Positions 27,482-37,603 of a stretch of 59,148 bases of DNA are shown here, in pieces (position 1 is the stretch's first letter; each line of letters opens with the position of its first letter). The notes beneath the pieces are model-generated. The model ran no database searches. It was not told the DNA's origin and was given only the letters and a program-made list of their open reading frames with translations. A program made the translations under genes and the position numbers. Source of the stretch: Elainella saxicola E1. Its GTDB lineage: Bacteria; Cyanobacteriota; Cyanobacteriia; Elainellales; Elainellaceae. The stretch is taken from assembly GCA_002796835.1 (NCBI GenBank), contig LUGL01000048.1:51913-111060 (forward strand). Reading direction: 5' to 3'.

Positions 27482-27583
27482 GCGCTACCATTCCGCACGG
27501 ATTGATCGATCGAAAATTAGTAATAGGAAATGGGTTACGACGTTATCAGGCTTGATCCATTCCCAGTCATGAAGGCTAGAACT

Positions 27584-28531
27584 ATGAAGCGAAAAGGATT
27601 TGAGGCGTCCGGTAAAGCGCGCGCGAAGCAAAGAGCTGCCCAGTCTACGGTCCTGGAGGCGCAGGCAGACTCAGAGCAAGTGGCAGTCACGATTTTGCTT
27701 TCAGGCGGGCAAGAGTATACGGTGGCGATCGATCCAGCCGATGGGTTGCTGCAAGATTTGTATGAAACCTTGATGCTGACCGATTCTCAAGCCACAAAAC
27801 ACCTGTTCCAGATTCCGATTCACAATGGACAGGCCGTTCTAGCCTTTCCCAGCGATCGCCTGGTTGGACTGATTACGGAACCACCGCTGATTATCGAACA
27901 GCAAGAGAAGGCTGAGGAGCCGCTAATTGGAGGATCGGAGCAAGACCCGCTGATTTCTAAGTATTTGCAGATCGAGAATTTCTTAACGGACGATGAGCAT
28001 CAGCAATTGCTCAATTATGTTCTTCAGCGTCAACCCGACTTTCAGCCCACAACCACTTTTACAGGCGCTGTGAACTATCGAGAATCGGTTGTGCTTTACT
28101 CTTTCCCAGATTTCGAGGATCTGTTTAGGAATCGGCTGCGGCAAATTTTTCCCTCGGTGGTGCAGCAATTAGGAATTCCTTCTTTTCAAATCACCAGTAT
28201 TGAATCCCAGTTGACCGCCCATAATGATGGGCAGTTCTATAAGGTGCATAATGACAACGGCAGCCAAGATACTGCAGCCCGTGAGTTAACCTATGTTTAC
28301 TACTTCTATCAGGAACCTAAGGCATTCACAGGTGGCGAATTGGTGATGTATGACAGCAAGATAGAGAATAACTATTACGTTCAGGCTGACACTTTCAAAA
28401 CGATCGAGCCGCGCAACAACAGCATTGTCTTTTTCCTCAGCCGCTATATGCATGAGGTTTTACCAGTACATTGTCCCTCTAGAGATTTTGCTGATAGTCG
28501 TTTTACGATCAATGGCTGGCTGCGTCGTTGA
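27584..28531 (+). CDS. 2-oxoglutarate/Fe(II)-dependent dioxygenase (prolyl 4-hydroxylase-like)
   Basis: A 315-residue protein. The C-terminal half is a P4H-type dioxygenase domain with the iron ligands His222-x-Asp224 (VHNDNG) and His290 (MHEVLP), plus a 2-oxoglutarate-binding Arg near residue 306 (DSRFTINGW). The N-terminal half is a variable domain with VAVTILLSGGQEYTVAID. It could hydroxylate prolyl or other side chains; the substrate is unknown. The ATG at 27584 has a GAAGG eight bases upstream, better than ATG 27530, whose AGGAA abuts the codon. It follows purH by about 100 bases. Confidence 0.85.
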   Translation: MKRKGFEASGKARAKQRAAQSTVLEAQADSEQVAVTILLSGGQEYTVAIDPADGLLQDLYETLMLTDSQATKHLFQIPIHNGQAVLAFPSDRLVGLITEPPLIIEQQEKAEEPLIGGSEQDPLISKYLQIENFLTDDEHQQLLNYVLQRQPDFQPTTTFTGAVNYRESVVLYSFPDFEDLFRNRLRQIFPSVVQQLGIPSFQITSIESQLTAHNDGQFYKVHNDNGSQDTAARELTYVYYFYQEPKAFTGGELVMYDSKIENNYYVQADTFKTIEPRNNSIVFFLSRYMHEVLPVHCPSRDFADSRFTINGWLRR

Positions 28532-28569
28532 TCCAATCGTTGTTGGTCCAATCGCCGTTGATCCAAAAA
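28527..28569. repeat. Three 15-bp-period repeats of GTTGATCCAATCG
   Basis: Copies at 28527-28539 (GTTGATCCAATCG), 28542-28554 (GTTGGTCCAATCG) and 28557-28569 (GTTGATCCAAAAA) follow each other at exactly 15-base spacing. The first overlaps the stop codon of the dioxygenase gene. This looks like a short tandemly repeated repetitive (STRR) tract of the sort seen in filamentous cyanobacteria. Confidence 0.7.
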
Positions 28570-28654
28570 ACGCGAAGCATTCGAGTCACTCTGCTAATCG
28601 ATCGCAGCAAAATTTCTCTGAATGCTTCACGCTGAGAAAATATACGCCAACGAT

Positions 28655-31276
28655 TTAGTTGGTATCTGCAGTGGCATTCTCTTTGCTTTGTTTAGTCTTG
28701 GCCTCTAGATTTTCCAGACGGCTGCGCAACTCACGATTATCTTTCTTCAACTGCTCCAGCTCTTCCTGCATTTGTTTAACTGCCTGATCTTGTTTTACAG
28801 CTTTTTGAACACGCTGTCTTGCTTCTTCAGCCATCCGGCGCACCCGACCATCTGGAGTTTGATCCGCCAGGGCACTGAGAATGCCGATCGCCTTAGCAGT
28901 TTCCATTTGGCCCAAAGCCGCAACCGTTGCCACCTGCGTTAAGAAGAAAGATTCTCTCGATAATTCCTCTAGACGGTTCAGAATGCGTTCAACATTCATC
29001 GGCATCTGACCTGTGGAGATGCTGCCCAATGATCGAATAGCGGCAAGCCGTAGCGGTTGGGCAACTCCCAGAGTGGTGTATTCCAGAATTAAGTTAAGGG
29101 CAACCTCTGAAGTTTTTAGCTTACTGAGTCCGCCGATCGCACCACTCCGTACCGTTTCATTCCAGCCCGCTCGCTCTGCCAAAACCGATCGATAGAGCTG
29201 CAAGAGTTCTTCAACCTCAGGCCGATCGGTCATATTAACCGCAATCGTTCCTATGCCTGCCAGCGCTGCGGATTCCACATAATAGCTAGCGTCCCCCTGT
29301 TCAGCGATCGGCTGTAAGGCTTGAAAACTCTCGATCGTTTTAGTTTGAGTCAGGGCATTCACAACCGCACGCCGCACGCGGGCCTCTGGATCTTGCAATC
29401 CCTTAACGAGGGCTGCAATCGCCTGATCCAGCTTCACAGTTCCCAACTTCTCTGCCACTTCAGCGCGAACCCCCCAGAAGGTATCTTCTTGCAACACAGC
29501 TTCCAGGGCCTGCACCGCTTCTAAACCGCCTTTCTTGGCGATCGCTTCTGCGGCATAAATGCGGGCAACCGGATCAGGGTCATGCTTCAATTGCATCTTC
29601 AACTCCGCCAGCGGATACTCCAGCGTAACGGTTTTGAGATAGTGGTTACCAACATCAAATCGAATGAATTGCGGTTTTTCTGCAAGTGGAAAATAGAAAC
29701 TCTGTTCATATTCATGCACTCGTACACTCAAAGTTTGGAAAGTTGGTGCATTCCCCGCTTTCAAATAACCAAAGCCGATCGGAATTTTCAAATCAAATAG
29801 GCCGCTTTGCACACTGCTGTCGCCTGCTTTCGCTTGCGTTTGAGTAATGGTAACTTTGGCTAACTGGCTATCTCCATCCCAGGAATAAGCCACCTTAAAG
29901 TCAGGATGGCCACCCCGGAAGACATATTGATCAAATAGAAATTGCAAATTGCGTCCGGTTGCTTTTTCGATCGCCCGCAACAGATCGATCGTTTCTACGG
30001 TACGGTGGGCATTGTCCTGCACAAAGGTCCGGATGGCCTTAAAGAAAAGCTCATCTCCTAATTCCGCCCGAATCATGTGATAAACACAAGCCCCTTTTTC
30101 GTAGAGGTGACGATCGTAGAGTTCGATTGCCTCTCGATAAATATGCGTCACAATGGGCCGACGATAGCGCGATCGATCTTCGTTTAAATAGTTGCGCGCC
30201 TCACCCAACAAATAGTAAGCGGCTTCCTGAGATCCACAGGTATGGTTCGTCCATAAAACTTCAGCATAAGAAGCCATTCCTTCCTTGATCCAGGCATGGG
30301 ACCAATGCTTAATGACTACTAGATCACCAAACCATTGATGCGCCAGCTCATGAGCCACTAGACTTTCAGCATTGCGGTTGTCGATAGCAGCACGCTCATC
30401 CAGCAAACAGCGATCGGTCAACAATGTCGTGGATGTATTTTCCATGCCGCCAAAGATGAAATCATCCACACAAACCTGAGCATATTTAGGGTAAGGATAG
30501 GGATAACCGTAGGTTTGGCTGAAGAACTCCATCATCTCCGGAGTTTTCCCCATAGTCCGCTTCGCATCGGCCTCTCGCCCTTTCTCGACATAATAAGTGA
30601 CAGGTTTGCCCTGCCACTCATCTCGCAATTCAGCAAAGTCACCTACCGCCAGTGTCATTAAATAGGTGGGATGCACCTCATTTTGTCGCCAGTGATAAAT
30701 TTTGTCGTCGCCTGCGGTTTCTGTGCCAATCAATTCGCCATTAGAAATAGCCAGGTAAGGTTTGGGGACACGAACGCGAATCTCGGAAGTCGCCAACTGT
30801 CCAGGATAGTCAAAACAGGGGAACCAGTAGCGAGAATCCTCATCTTCGCCCTGGGTCCACACCTGCACCGGTTTGTTGGGATAGTGGGCATCGGGGCCAA
30901 TAAAGTACAGTCCTCGCTGCGGTTTTTCCACCTGATAGTCGATTGCGATCGTAATGGGTTGGCCTGCATTGGTGCTGGGAGCCAGATGAATCTGAAGTTG
31001 CTCACCATCGTAATCAAAGGTCTGTGATGCCCCATCGACTTGGGTTTGCTTGATTTGAAGATTGACGGCATCCAGAGTCAGGCGATCGATGCCAGATCGC
31101 ACCGGGTTGAGGCGAATTTTGCAAGTGCCGCTGTAACTTTGATTAGATAGATCGAGATGCAAATCCAGGCAGATATGTTCAACTTGTCCAGGGCGATCGG
31201 GGTTGTAATGGGGTTTCGCCCCTGGTAATTCAAACGGCTTTCGTCCGTTATTATCGTCAAAGGAAAAATGTGCCAT
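28655..31276 (-). CDS. M1 family metalloaminopeptidase with HEAT repeats and coiled-coil tail
   Basis: An 873-residue gluzincin. The M1 core has GGMENTSTT (variant of the GAMEN exopeptidase motif), zinc motif HELAH at 309-313 followed by WFGDLVV, and a downstream Glu in KEGMASYAE. Residues about 590-800 are HEAT-like repeats (DPVARIYAAEAIAKKGG, DPEARVRRAVVNALTQTK). The last 50 residues form a charged coiled coil (QEELEQLKKDNRELRSRLENLEAK). ATG 31276 (MAHFSFDDNNGRKPFELPGAK) fits cyanobacterial relatives; the frame extends to 31354. HEAT tails are typical of the cyanobacterial M1 group, and the coiled coil suggests oligomerisation. Confidence 0.93.
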   Translation of the reverse strand: MAHFSFDDNNGRKPFELPGAKPHYNPDRPGQVEHICLDLHLDLSNQSYSGTCKIRLNPVRSGIDRLTLDAVNLQIKQTQVDGASQTFDYDGEQLQIHLAPSTNAGQPITIAIDYQVEKPQRGLYFIGPDAHYPNKPVQVWTQGEDEDSRYWFPCFDYPGQLATSEIRVRVPKPYLAISNGELIGTETAGDDKIYHWRQNEVHPTYLMTLAVGDFAELRDEWQGKPVTYYVEKGREADAKRTMGKTPEMMEFFSQTYGYPYPYPKYAQVCVDDFIFGGMENTSTTLLTDRCLLDERAAIDNRNAESLVAHELAHQWFGDLVVIKHWSHAWIKEGMASYAEVLWTNHTCGSQEAAYYLLGEARNYLNEDRSRYRRPIVTHIYREAIELYDRHLYEKGACVYHMIRAELGDELFFKAIRTFVQDNAHRTVETIDLLRAIEKATGRNLQFLFDQYVFRGGHPDFKVAYSWDGDSQLAKVTITQTQAKAGDSSVQSGLFDLKIPIGFGYLKAGNAPTFQTLSVRVHEYEQSFYFPLAEKPQFIRFDVGNHYLKTVTLEYPLAELKMQLKHDPDPVARIYAAEAIAKKGGLEAVQALEAVLQEDTFWGVRAEVAEKLGTVKLDQAIAALVKGLQDPEARVRRAVVNALTQTKTIESFQALQPIAEQGDASYYVESAALAGIGTIAVNMTDRPEVEELLQLYRSVLAERAGWNETVRSGAIGGLSKLKTSEVALNLILEYTTLGVAQPLRLAAIRSLGSISTGQMPMNVERILNRLEELSRESFFLTQVATVAALGQMETAKAIGILSALADQTPDGRVRRMAEEARQRVQKAVKQDQAVKQMQEELEQLKKDNRELRSRLENLEAKTKQSKENATADTN

Positions 31277-31494
31277 GGTCATCCCCGGATTCAACAGAAG
31301 GTCGGAAAAGCGGTAGTATAGCGGTCTGCGATAGCATAGCGGTCCATCGTGCAAAATCGGTGAAGAGAGACTTAAAATCTGTCTCCCATCTTGGGCTGTT
31401 TTGTGATTTTGACTCAGAGTCGCTATAAGAAGCTATACCACAGAATCACAGTAGCGCTTTTGACCCCTCCGTGAAATGATGTGCGCCACGTGAC

Positions 31495-33516
31495 TTAACG
31501 ATCGCCAATCCAATGGCGGATGACCTCTGCCACCGACCAAGCTTGAGCAATCGCACCTTTAGGTAAATGAGGCACATTGCCATCAAACATTTCGGAAATG
31601 GATCCCAAACAGCCCTGCTGCTCTAAATGCTTCAACAAGGGCTGCCAATCAAACGGCAAGGGTCGATCGGGATAAAACCGCTGCCATGCCCGAATAAAAG
31701 GACCCAGGAGCCAGGGCCAAACGGTGCCTTGATGATAAGCCCGATCGCGTTGCCAAATCCCACCCTGATAACGGCTGATGTAATGGGGATCGGCGGGATC
31801 TAGCGATCGCAACCCATAGGGCGTGAGTAATCGATCGCAGGCGACTTGCAACACAGACTGTCCCATTGCCGCAGGGAAGCCACAGTGAGAGAGGGAAAGG
31901 GCGATCACAGCGTTGGGGCGAATCGTTGCATCCGGGTAGTCGTCTGGCAGGATGGTGTCATATAAGTAGCCTGCTGTGGCATTCCAATACTTTTGCAGCG
32001 ATGTGGCCACCTGGTCTTTCTGAGTCGCAAATCGACGGGCCTGATTCCCCAACATAACGCGATCGGTGTCCGGTTCTTGCTGCAATCGTTCTGCCCACTG
32101 CTGTGCCCAACACAGAGCCGAATACCAGAGGGCATTAATTTCTACTGGCTTACCTCGACGAGGCGTTACCGGGTCCTCAGCCACCACCGCATCCATCCAG
32201 GTCAAGGCCAGGTGGGGTGCATCCCAGGTCACCAGTCCATCAAAGGCATCGACTCGGACATGGTACAGCGTCCCTACCATCAGCCCTTTGTAAATCCGCC
32301 AGACGATCGGATATTGCTCGGTCAAGAAGGTCCAATCCTGACTGGCTTCCAGGTAAAGGCCCAGGGTTTCAATCCACCAGAGGGCTGCATCCAAACTGTT
32401 ATAAAACGGTTTTGCTCCCGCATCTGGAAAGGCATTGGGGATTAGGCCCTGTTCACAATGCTGACCAAAGGTGCGCAGCAACCCCTTCGCCAGTTCCCAG
32501 CGTTGAGTGGTTAAGGTTAAACCGGGCAAGGCAATCAGGGTATCTCTGCCCCAATCGTTAAACCAGGGATAGCCTGCAATCACCGTCGGACCTTGAGTGG
32601 ACGATCGATAAACAATGAACTGATCGCCTGCTTTCAACAACTGTCGTTCCAATTCGCCTGACATCGAAATCTTTTTCTCAAAGGCAGTAACCTGAGCCAA
32701 TCTGGTCTGTTCAGATGCTAAGGCTTGTTCAAAGGTTTGGTCAGACAGCGGGAAATAATTCTGGGGAATCTCGGCGCTATGCACATAAGCTTGCAGCGTG
32801 ACCGTCTCACCAGGGGCTAGCCCAATTTTGAGATAACCCGGACTGTAGAGATCTTCTCGATCGGCCAGTCCTCGCTGGGTTTCTTCAGGATAGCGGTAGC
32901 CCCAATACCAGATGCCGTCAGGCTCATAATCACCACGAGTCCAGTCGAGCTGCCATGCTGTGCCCGTCCATTGCGATCGCTTCGCTTGAATCACCAGACT
33001 TTTGGGCTGATGCCATTGAATAAATTGCAGATCGGCCTCTGCTTGCTGTTGATAGTGAAAAATCCGATCGGCCACCAAGGGTCTTAAGTGGAGAATGGCC
33101 GGCCTTTCGCCTTGATATTGATATTGCACCAACAGGCGATGGCTAAATTGAGGAGCACTCTCTGCTGGATGCGCCCCCCATCCATAAGGCATCAACAACT
33201 GCCGCGACAATCGCCAGTGGGTTTGGCCCCAGACCCAGGTTGGTACCGGATCAATTTGAAACGATTTTAGTAATCGATAGCCTTCTGGCGCAATGGCTCC
33301 GCTCTGCCAGAAGTTAATGCCCAGGTCACAGCTCTGACCGGCAATTTCGATCGCCGCATCCATCCGAGCAAGCAGTAAAGTCCGCTGGCCAGGTGGTTCT
33401 AGGGCAGCAATTAACCAACCATGATAGGTGCGGGTATGAGCATCGCAGACTGTACCATTGGCAAAACTGCCCAATCCATTGGTCAACAGCCATTCTCTCG
33501 TATCTAAATTTTCCAT
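31495..33516 (-). CDS. Amylo-alpha-1,6-glucosidase (GH133-type glycogen debranching enzyme)
   Basis: A 673-residue protein. The N-terminal beta-rich glycogen-debranching domain begins EWLLTNGLGSFANGTVCDAHTRTYHGWLIA. The C-terminal (alpha/alpha)6 barrel has PWFNDWGRDTLIALPGL, GLVTWDAPHLALTWMDA and a late YHQGTVWPWLLGPFIRAW. It should cleave alpha-1,6 branch points of glycogen. It lacks the GH13 transferase half of the eukaryotic enzyme, as in the archaeal/bacterial AGL family. ATG 33516 gives MENLDTREWLLTN, the family's usual start. Confidence 0.93.
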   Translation of the reverse strand: MENLDTREWLLTNGLGSFANGTVCDAHTRTYHGWLIAALEPPGQRTLLLARMDAAIEIAGQSCDLGINFWQSGAIAPEGYRLLKSFQIDPVPTWVWGQTHWRLSRQLLMPYGWGAHPAESAPQFSHRLLVQYQYQGERPAILHLRPLVADRIFHYQQQAEADLQFIQWHQPKSLVIQAKRSQWTGTAWQLDWTRGDYEPDGIWYWGYRYPEETQRGLADREDLYSPGYLKIGLAPGETVTLQAYVHSAEIPQNYFPLSDQTFEQALASEQTRLAQVTAFEKKISMSGELERQLLKAGDQFIVYRSSTQGPTVIAGYPWFNDWGRDTLIALPGLTLTTQRWELAKGLLRTFGQHCEQGLIPNAFPDAGAKPFYNSLDAALWWIETLGLYLEASQDWTFLTEQYPIVWRIYKGLMVGTLYHVRVDAFDGLVTWDAPHLALTWMDAVVAEDPVTPRRGKPVEINALWYSALCWAQQWAERLQQEPDTDRVMLGNQARRFATQKDQVATSLQKYWNATAGYLYDTILPDDYPDATIRPNAVIALSLSHCGFPAAMGQSVLQVACDRLLTPYGLRSLDPADPHYISRYQGGIWQRDRAYHQGTVWPWLLGPFIRAWQRFYPDRPLPFDWQPLLKHLEQQGCLGSISEMFDGNVPHLPKGAIAQAWSVAEVIRHWIGDR

Positions 33517-33849
33517 GCACCCTCAACACTGAATGGCTGGATCGACTGATTTTGATAATTATTCGGTAAACACTATGGGTTTTCAACTAGATATCTGCGG
33601 ATTTAAGCACAATTGCCCCTGAGGAAGTTAAGCTTTGACTCATACTAAAGAGTGATATTGCGCGGCAATGAATCAGGCTGGAATTGATTCAAAATCTCAA
33701 ATCGATCGGCCTACTCAAAATCGTTATGAGTATGATATATTCGTAACAGTTCGTAAATTAACTCGGCTGGCTCATTTGATCGGCTCACTTGAGTGGTGCC
33801 TGATTGCGATCTGATGAAAGTAGACGTACTCAGTTAAGGAGATTCATTC
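33517..33849. other. Divergent promoter spacer upstream of the peroxiredoxin gene
   Basis: A 333-base spacer between the leftward debranching gene and the rightward peroxiredoxin gene. AT-rich text around 33730-33745 (TATGATATATTC) offers possible -10 elements. No ORF or RNA was identified. Confidence 0.45.
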
Positions 33850-34461
33850 ATGACCCTGACCTACAGTTCCGAAGGATGTCTCCGGGTTGGTCAATCTGCA
33901 CCTGACTTCACGGCAACCGCTGTATACGATCAGGAATTCAAGACCATCAAGCTATCTGACTATCGCGGGAAGTATGTGGTTCTGTTCTTCTACCCGCTCG
34001 ATTTCACCTTTGTTTGCCCTACCGAAATCACTGCATTTAGCGATCGCTACGAAGATTTCAAGTCGCGCAACACAGAAGTTTTGGGTGTTTCGGTTGATAG
34101 CGAATTCTCTCACCTGGCATGGACTCAGACCGATCGTAAGTCTGGTGGTGTGGGTGACTTGACCTATCCCCTGGTATCAGACATCAAGAAAGAAATTAGC
34201 GCCGCATACAACGTGTTGGATCCAGAAGCTGGGATCGCACTGCGTGGTCTGTTCATTATCGACAAAGATGGCGTGATTCAATACTCAACCATCAATAACC
34301 TGGCATTTGGCCGCAGTGTCGATGAAACCTTGCGGATTCTGCAAGCCATTCAATATGTCCAGTCTCACCCCGATGAGGTTTGCCCTGCTAACTGGCAGCC
34401 CGGTGATGCCACGATGAATCCTGACCCTGTGAAGTCAAAAGAATTCTTTGCAGCTGTATAG
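33850..34461 (+). CDS. Typical 2-Cys peroxiredoxin
   Basis: Reduces hydrogen peroxide and alkyl hydroperoxides with electrons from thioredoxin. It has 203 residues. The peroxidatic Cys56 is in [14 protein letters not shown] and the resolving Cys178 in [19 protein letters not shown] motif and a C-terminal extension (KSKEFFAAV) are typical of the sensitive, plant-chloroplast-like group. A good AAGGAGA precedes ATG 33850. It is monocistronic, with a terminator 50 bases past the stop. Confidence 0.97.
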   Translation: MTLTYSSEGCLRVGQSAPDFTATAVYDQEFKTIKLSDYRGKYVVLFFYPLDFTFVCPTEITAFSDRYEDFKSRNTEVLGVSVDSEFSHLAWTQTDRKSGGVGDLTYPLVSDIKKEISAAYNVLDPEAGIALRGLFIIDKDGVIQYSTINNLAFGRSVDETLRILQAIQYVQSHPDEVCPANWQPGDATMNPDPVKSKEFFAAV

Positions 34462-34509
34462 GGTAACAGTTTTGGATTAAGCAATTAAGCGATGATCAAC
34501 GTTATCTCT

Positions 34510-34531
34510 GGGGGCATTGTCCCCCTTTTTT
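34510..34531 (+). terminator. Intrinsic terminator of the peroxiredoxin gene
   Basis: GGGGG/CCCCC closes a six-base loop (CATTGT) and is followed by six T residues, a textbook rho-independent terminator. Confidence 0.88.
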
Positions 34532-34561
34532 GTAGCTTGTCTAGATTGGGCAACAAAAGGC

Positions 34562-35305
34562 CTAGCTGCTGAGTAAAAGGCGATCGATCAACTCTGCAAC
34601 ACCTGCACCGCGAGCCCCTTCTGTAACGAGATCAACACGGGATTTGAGCAGGGGTAACGCATTGGCAACTGCCACTGAATAGCCGCAGAGATCCAGCAAA
34701 TGGCAATCGTTTTCGGCATCCCCCACCCCCACCGTCTGAGCGGGCGACAGATTGAGTTCTTGCAGCACAGCAGACAACCCAAACGCTTTATCAATTCCTC
34801 TGGGTAAGATCATCACGGCTCGCTTGTTCAAAATCACCTGGAGATCCAGGTTCATAGCTTGAATGAGGTGATTCGCCTCGATCTCATAAGGTTGCCAGGT
34901 GGCGACAATCACATGCCCCATCGAAAACGGTTTGAGTTCTCCGCGATGCAGCATTTGGGTAAACTCACCTGAACCAAACGTTTCCGCCATTTTTGCCCCA
35001 TCACCAATTTGATCGCGCAACTGTTGAACGAACATGGGTGGCGGTGCAGCCGTGAGTAACTTCAGTGTTTGGCTGCTGGGATGATAGAGCACAGCGCCAT
35101 TTTCAGTAACAACCCAGTCGAAGAAATCCGGAGAGGCATACTTGGGAAAGACGGCGAGCCAATCGTCCATCATGCGGCCTGTAACCAAAATCAGCTTGCG
35201 GCCTGTCGCCTTCCAACGCTCTAAAGCAGCAATCGTGGCTGAATCAACAGCCCCTTCAGTGGCGATCGTGCCATCATAGTCAGTTGCCAGCGCTAGATAG
35301 GCCAT
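34562..35305 (-). CDS. HAD-superfamily phosphatase (Cof/sucrose-phosphatase-like)
   Basis: A 247-residue HAD hydrolase. Motif I is DYDGT at residues 9-13, motif II is LVTGR, a motif III Lys lies in RGIDKAFGL, and motif IV is GVGDAENDCHLL. The C2-type cap between motifs II and III places it with Cof/SPP-like sugar or cofactor phosphatases; the substrate is not known. It converges with the peroxiredoxin gene and lies 88 bases downstream of the kinase gene on the same strand. Confidence 0.85.
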   Translation of the reverse strand: MAYLALATDYDGTIATEGAVDSATIAALERWKATGRKLILVTGRMMDDWLAVFPKYASPDFFDWVVTENGAVLYHPSSQTLKLLTAAPPPMFVQQLRDQIGDGAKMAETFGSGEFTQMLHRGELKPFSMGHVIVATWQPYEIEANHLIQAMNLDLQVILNKRAVMILPRGIDKAFGLSAVLQELNLSPAQTVGVGDAENDCHLLDLCGYSVAVANALPLLKSRVDLVTEGARGAGVAELIDRLLLSS

Positions 35306-35393
35306 GGTTGCTACGCCAAATCAACTCTGACTTATTATCCAGTGTTTCTCTGCTCCAGCCCTTCCAGCAGTTCACCAGCAAACCTGGAAACAT

Positions 35394-36497
35394 CTAGTTA
35401 ATCATCAGTTCCCCTTCTTGCTCTTTCGGTTCCATAGCCCGTTTCCGATCGCGCAATCCCATCCGGGTCCGCAACCGACGAATGGCGATCGCCGCTCGAA
35501 TAATGGGTGGCAAGTAACCATTGCGGGCCAGCAACTCCGCTTCATCGGGTAAATCAGACAACCGGGGCTGCACATGCAAACAGTCTGATAGCTTACCCAG
35601 ATAAGGTTCCAGATTGAGGATGCGCAGAATTTCATCCGCCGACTGGTAGCGATCGCGCACCGACACCATCAACATCTTATCGAGGATCTTGGCAAAGTGT
35701 TCGCTCACTTCCACATAGTCTTTCCAGCTCACCTCACCGGTTTCTGGATCGTAACTGAATTCCATGGGCGGCTTACCTGTCAGCATATAAAGGCAGGTCA
35801 CACCCAGCGCAAAGATATCGCTAGAGTAGGTTGCTCGTAAGGCGAGCTGTTCGGGGGGTGCAAAACCTAGCGTGCCGACAAAGTGTGTGGTTGCGCCTCT
35901 CTGGGTATTTTGACTGACATGGACAAAATGCTCTTTCACCGCACCAAAGTCGATCAAGACAAGGCGGCCATCATCCTGACACCGAATGATGTTAGGCGGT
36001 TTAATGTCTCGATGAATCACCTTTTGCTCATGAACGTAGCTGACGACTGGCAAAATCTCCCGCAGAAATTGCTTCACCTCCAGTTCCGTCAGCACCCCTT
36101 TACTGCGAATTTCTTTGGCAATGGTACGACCCCGCACATATTCCTGCACCAGATAAAACTCGCCGTTCACCTGGAAATAGTCCAACAGGCGAGGAATTTG
36201 AGCATGGCTACCGAGCTGGCTGAGGATCTTAGCCTCTCGCTCAAACCGCTGGCTGGCTCTCTGAAGCACCATCGGATTACTCACTTTGGGGCAAAGCAGC
36301 TTGATGACACAGAGCGGCTCACTCGGTAGAGATGCATCTTTTGCCAAATAAGTTACACCAAAACCGCCTCGTCCCAGCATTCGCAAAATTTGATACCGAT
36401 CGCGAAAGCGTTGTTCTGAGCCGCATAGCAGAGACAGCGTCGTTTGTTGCTGAGGGTTAGCGCGCAGTTTATCAAGCTTAGGAATGGATGAATCCAT
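35394..36497 (-). CDS. Serine/threonine protein kinase
   Basis: A cytosolic Hanks-type kinase of 367 residues. It has the glycine loop GRGGFG at 42-47, the catalytic Lys66 in CVIKLL, HRD at 162-164 (IHRDIKPPN), and DFG at 183-185 (LIDFGAVKEH). An activation segment, THFVGTLGFAPPEQL, and a complete C-lobe follow. The N-terminus is a short, Cys-bearing extension without zinc-finger spacing. The basic C-terminal tail (RRLRTRMGLRDRKRAME) has no membrane helix or sensor domain, unlike many cyanobacterial kinases that carry repeats. The substrate is unknown. Confidence 0.94.
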   Translation of the reverse strand: MDSSIPKLDKLRANPQQQTTLSLLCGSEQRFRDRYQILRMLGRGGFGVTYLAKDASLPSEPLCVIKLLCPKVSNPMVLQRASQRFEREAKILSQLGSHAQIPRLLDYFQVNGEFYLVQEYVRGRTIAKEIRSKGVLTELEVKQFLREILPVVSYVHEQKVIHRDIKPPNIIRCQDDGRLVLIDFGAVKEHFVHVSQNTQRGATTHFVGTLGFAPPEQLALRATYSSDIFALGVTCLYMLTGKPPMEFSYDPETGEVSWKDYVEVSEHFAKILDKMLMVSVRDRYQSADEILRILNLEPYLGKLSDCLHVQPRLSDLPDEAELLARNGYLPPIIRAAIAIRRLRTRMGLRDRKRAMEPKEQEGELMIN

Positions 36498-36994
36498 TGG
36501 AAAACTCGGGGTAGAAGTTTAGGTCAAAAGAATTCTTGCCCAGTAGATGCTAGCGAGGTATTACACAGGATCTTAAGGCAACTGCGACAAGTAGAGACAG
36601 CAACGCATGTCAAAAGTTGATGATTTAATTACATGCTTGGATGAGAGAGTCTCGTGGCTCTCCGTCCAAATTGTCCTGTCTTAACAGGCAATATAGCATC
36701 CGTACTTCTGGCGACTTTACAAAAACACAATGAAGACTTCGGCACGAACACGAAGCAGTTTTCATACAAAACAGAAGTGCCCTTCGGTGAAATCACCGTT
36801 TCGCCGCTCCGTGCAGTCTCTTCAGACGAATGTTCGAACTGGCACAAAGAATTGGAGACAGTTGGCCCAAAATCAGCAATAGCGTTGCTCCACAAGGGGT
36901 TTTGCTGTTCAAGTAACCCTTTGAAAAGAATTGAAAACTTCACGATATCTAAACATACCAATTTATAGATCCCGTAATTTTTCGTAGGAAAACA
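36498..36994. other. Spacer with two overlapping antisense ORFs, coding status unclear
   Basis: A 497-base spacer between the kinase gene and maf. Both strands hold frames of more than 100 codons (36654-36968 plus, 36629-36961 minus). Neither has a clear ribosome-binding site, recognised domain or convincing composition, so I do not call either a gene. A CGGTGA-AA-TCACCG dyad lies at 36785-36798. The stretch may encode a non-coding RNA or a decayed gene. Confidence 0.4.
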
Positions 36995-37603
36995 TTACTT
37001 TTTCGATAAAGATTGCCAGAAATCAGTGACATCGTATCCCAGTTCAGCCAGCATTTGTCTCAGTAAAGGCAGGCTGAGGCCAATTACATTGCTATGGCAG
37101 CCCTCAATTCGTTCGACAAACAGACCACCCCGTCCTTCCAAAGCAAAACATCCAGCACAATAGAGAGGCTCGCCGCTGGCAACATAAGCTTCAATCTGTC
37201 GATCGCTAATCAAAGCAAACTGAACTCGCGTGATCTGACAATGGCTGAGGGTGCGTTGCTGAACCTGATCGATCAAAACATGTCCTGTCAAAAGTTCCCC
37301 AGTTTGGCCTCGCATTTTTCGCCAGCGCTCGATCGCCTCAGCCGGATTCGCCGGTTTGCCATAAATCTCACCTTGCAGGGCCAGCACAGAATCGCATCCC
37401 AAAATCAGTGAGCCATTAAACTGGTGGGCCACCGCTGCCGCCTTACTTTGGGCAAGCACCTGCACCAAATCCTTAGCGGACTCTAACTGAATTTGCGACT
37501 CATCAAAATCGCTGACCCGAACGATCGGTTCAATTCCTGCCGTGCGGAGTAATCGCAATCGGGCAGTGGAGGCAGAAGCTAAAACAAAAGGAGGAATGCC
37601 CAT
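36995..37603 (-). CDS. maf: Maf-family nucleoside triphosphate pyrophosphatase
   Basis: A 202-residue house-cleaning hydrolase acting on non-canonical or methylated nucleoside triphosphates. The N-terminal SAS motif ([17 protein letters not shown]), DFDES, the central GCDSVL with its catalytic Asp, and [26 protein letters not shown] all match the family. The usual GRGG-x-x-x-E-x-I-x-G-C motif is present as [26 protein letters not shown]. PsbP-like lies about 110 bases upstream on the same strand. Confidence 0.93.
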   Translation of the reverse strand: MGIPPFVLASASTARLRLLRTAGIEPIVRVSDFDESQIQLESAKDLVQVLAQSKAAAVAHQFNGSLILGCDSVLALQGEIYGKPANPAEAIERWRKMRGQTGELLTGHVLIDQVQQRTLSHCQITRVQFALISDRQIEAYVASGEPLYCAGCFALEGRGGLFVERIEGCHSNVIGLSLPLLRQMLAELGYDVTDFWQSLSKK

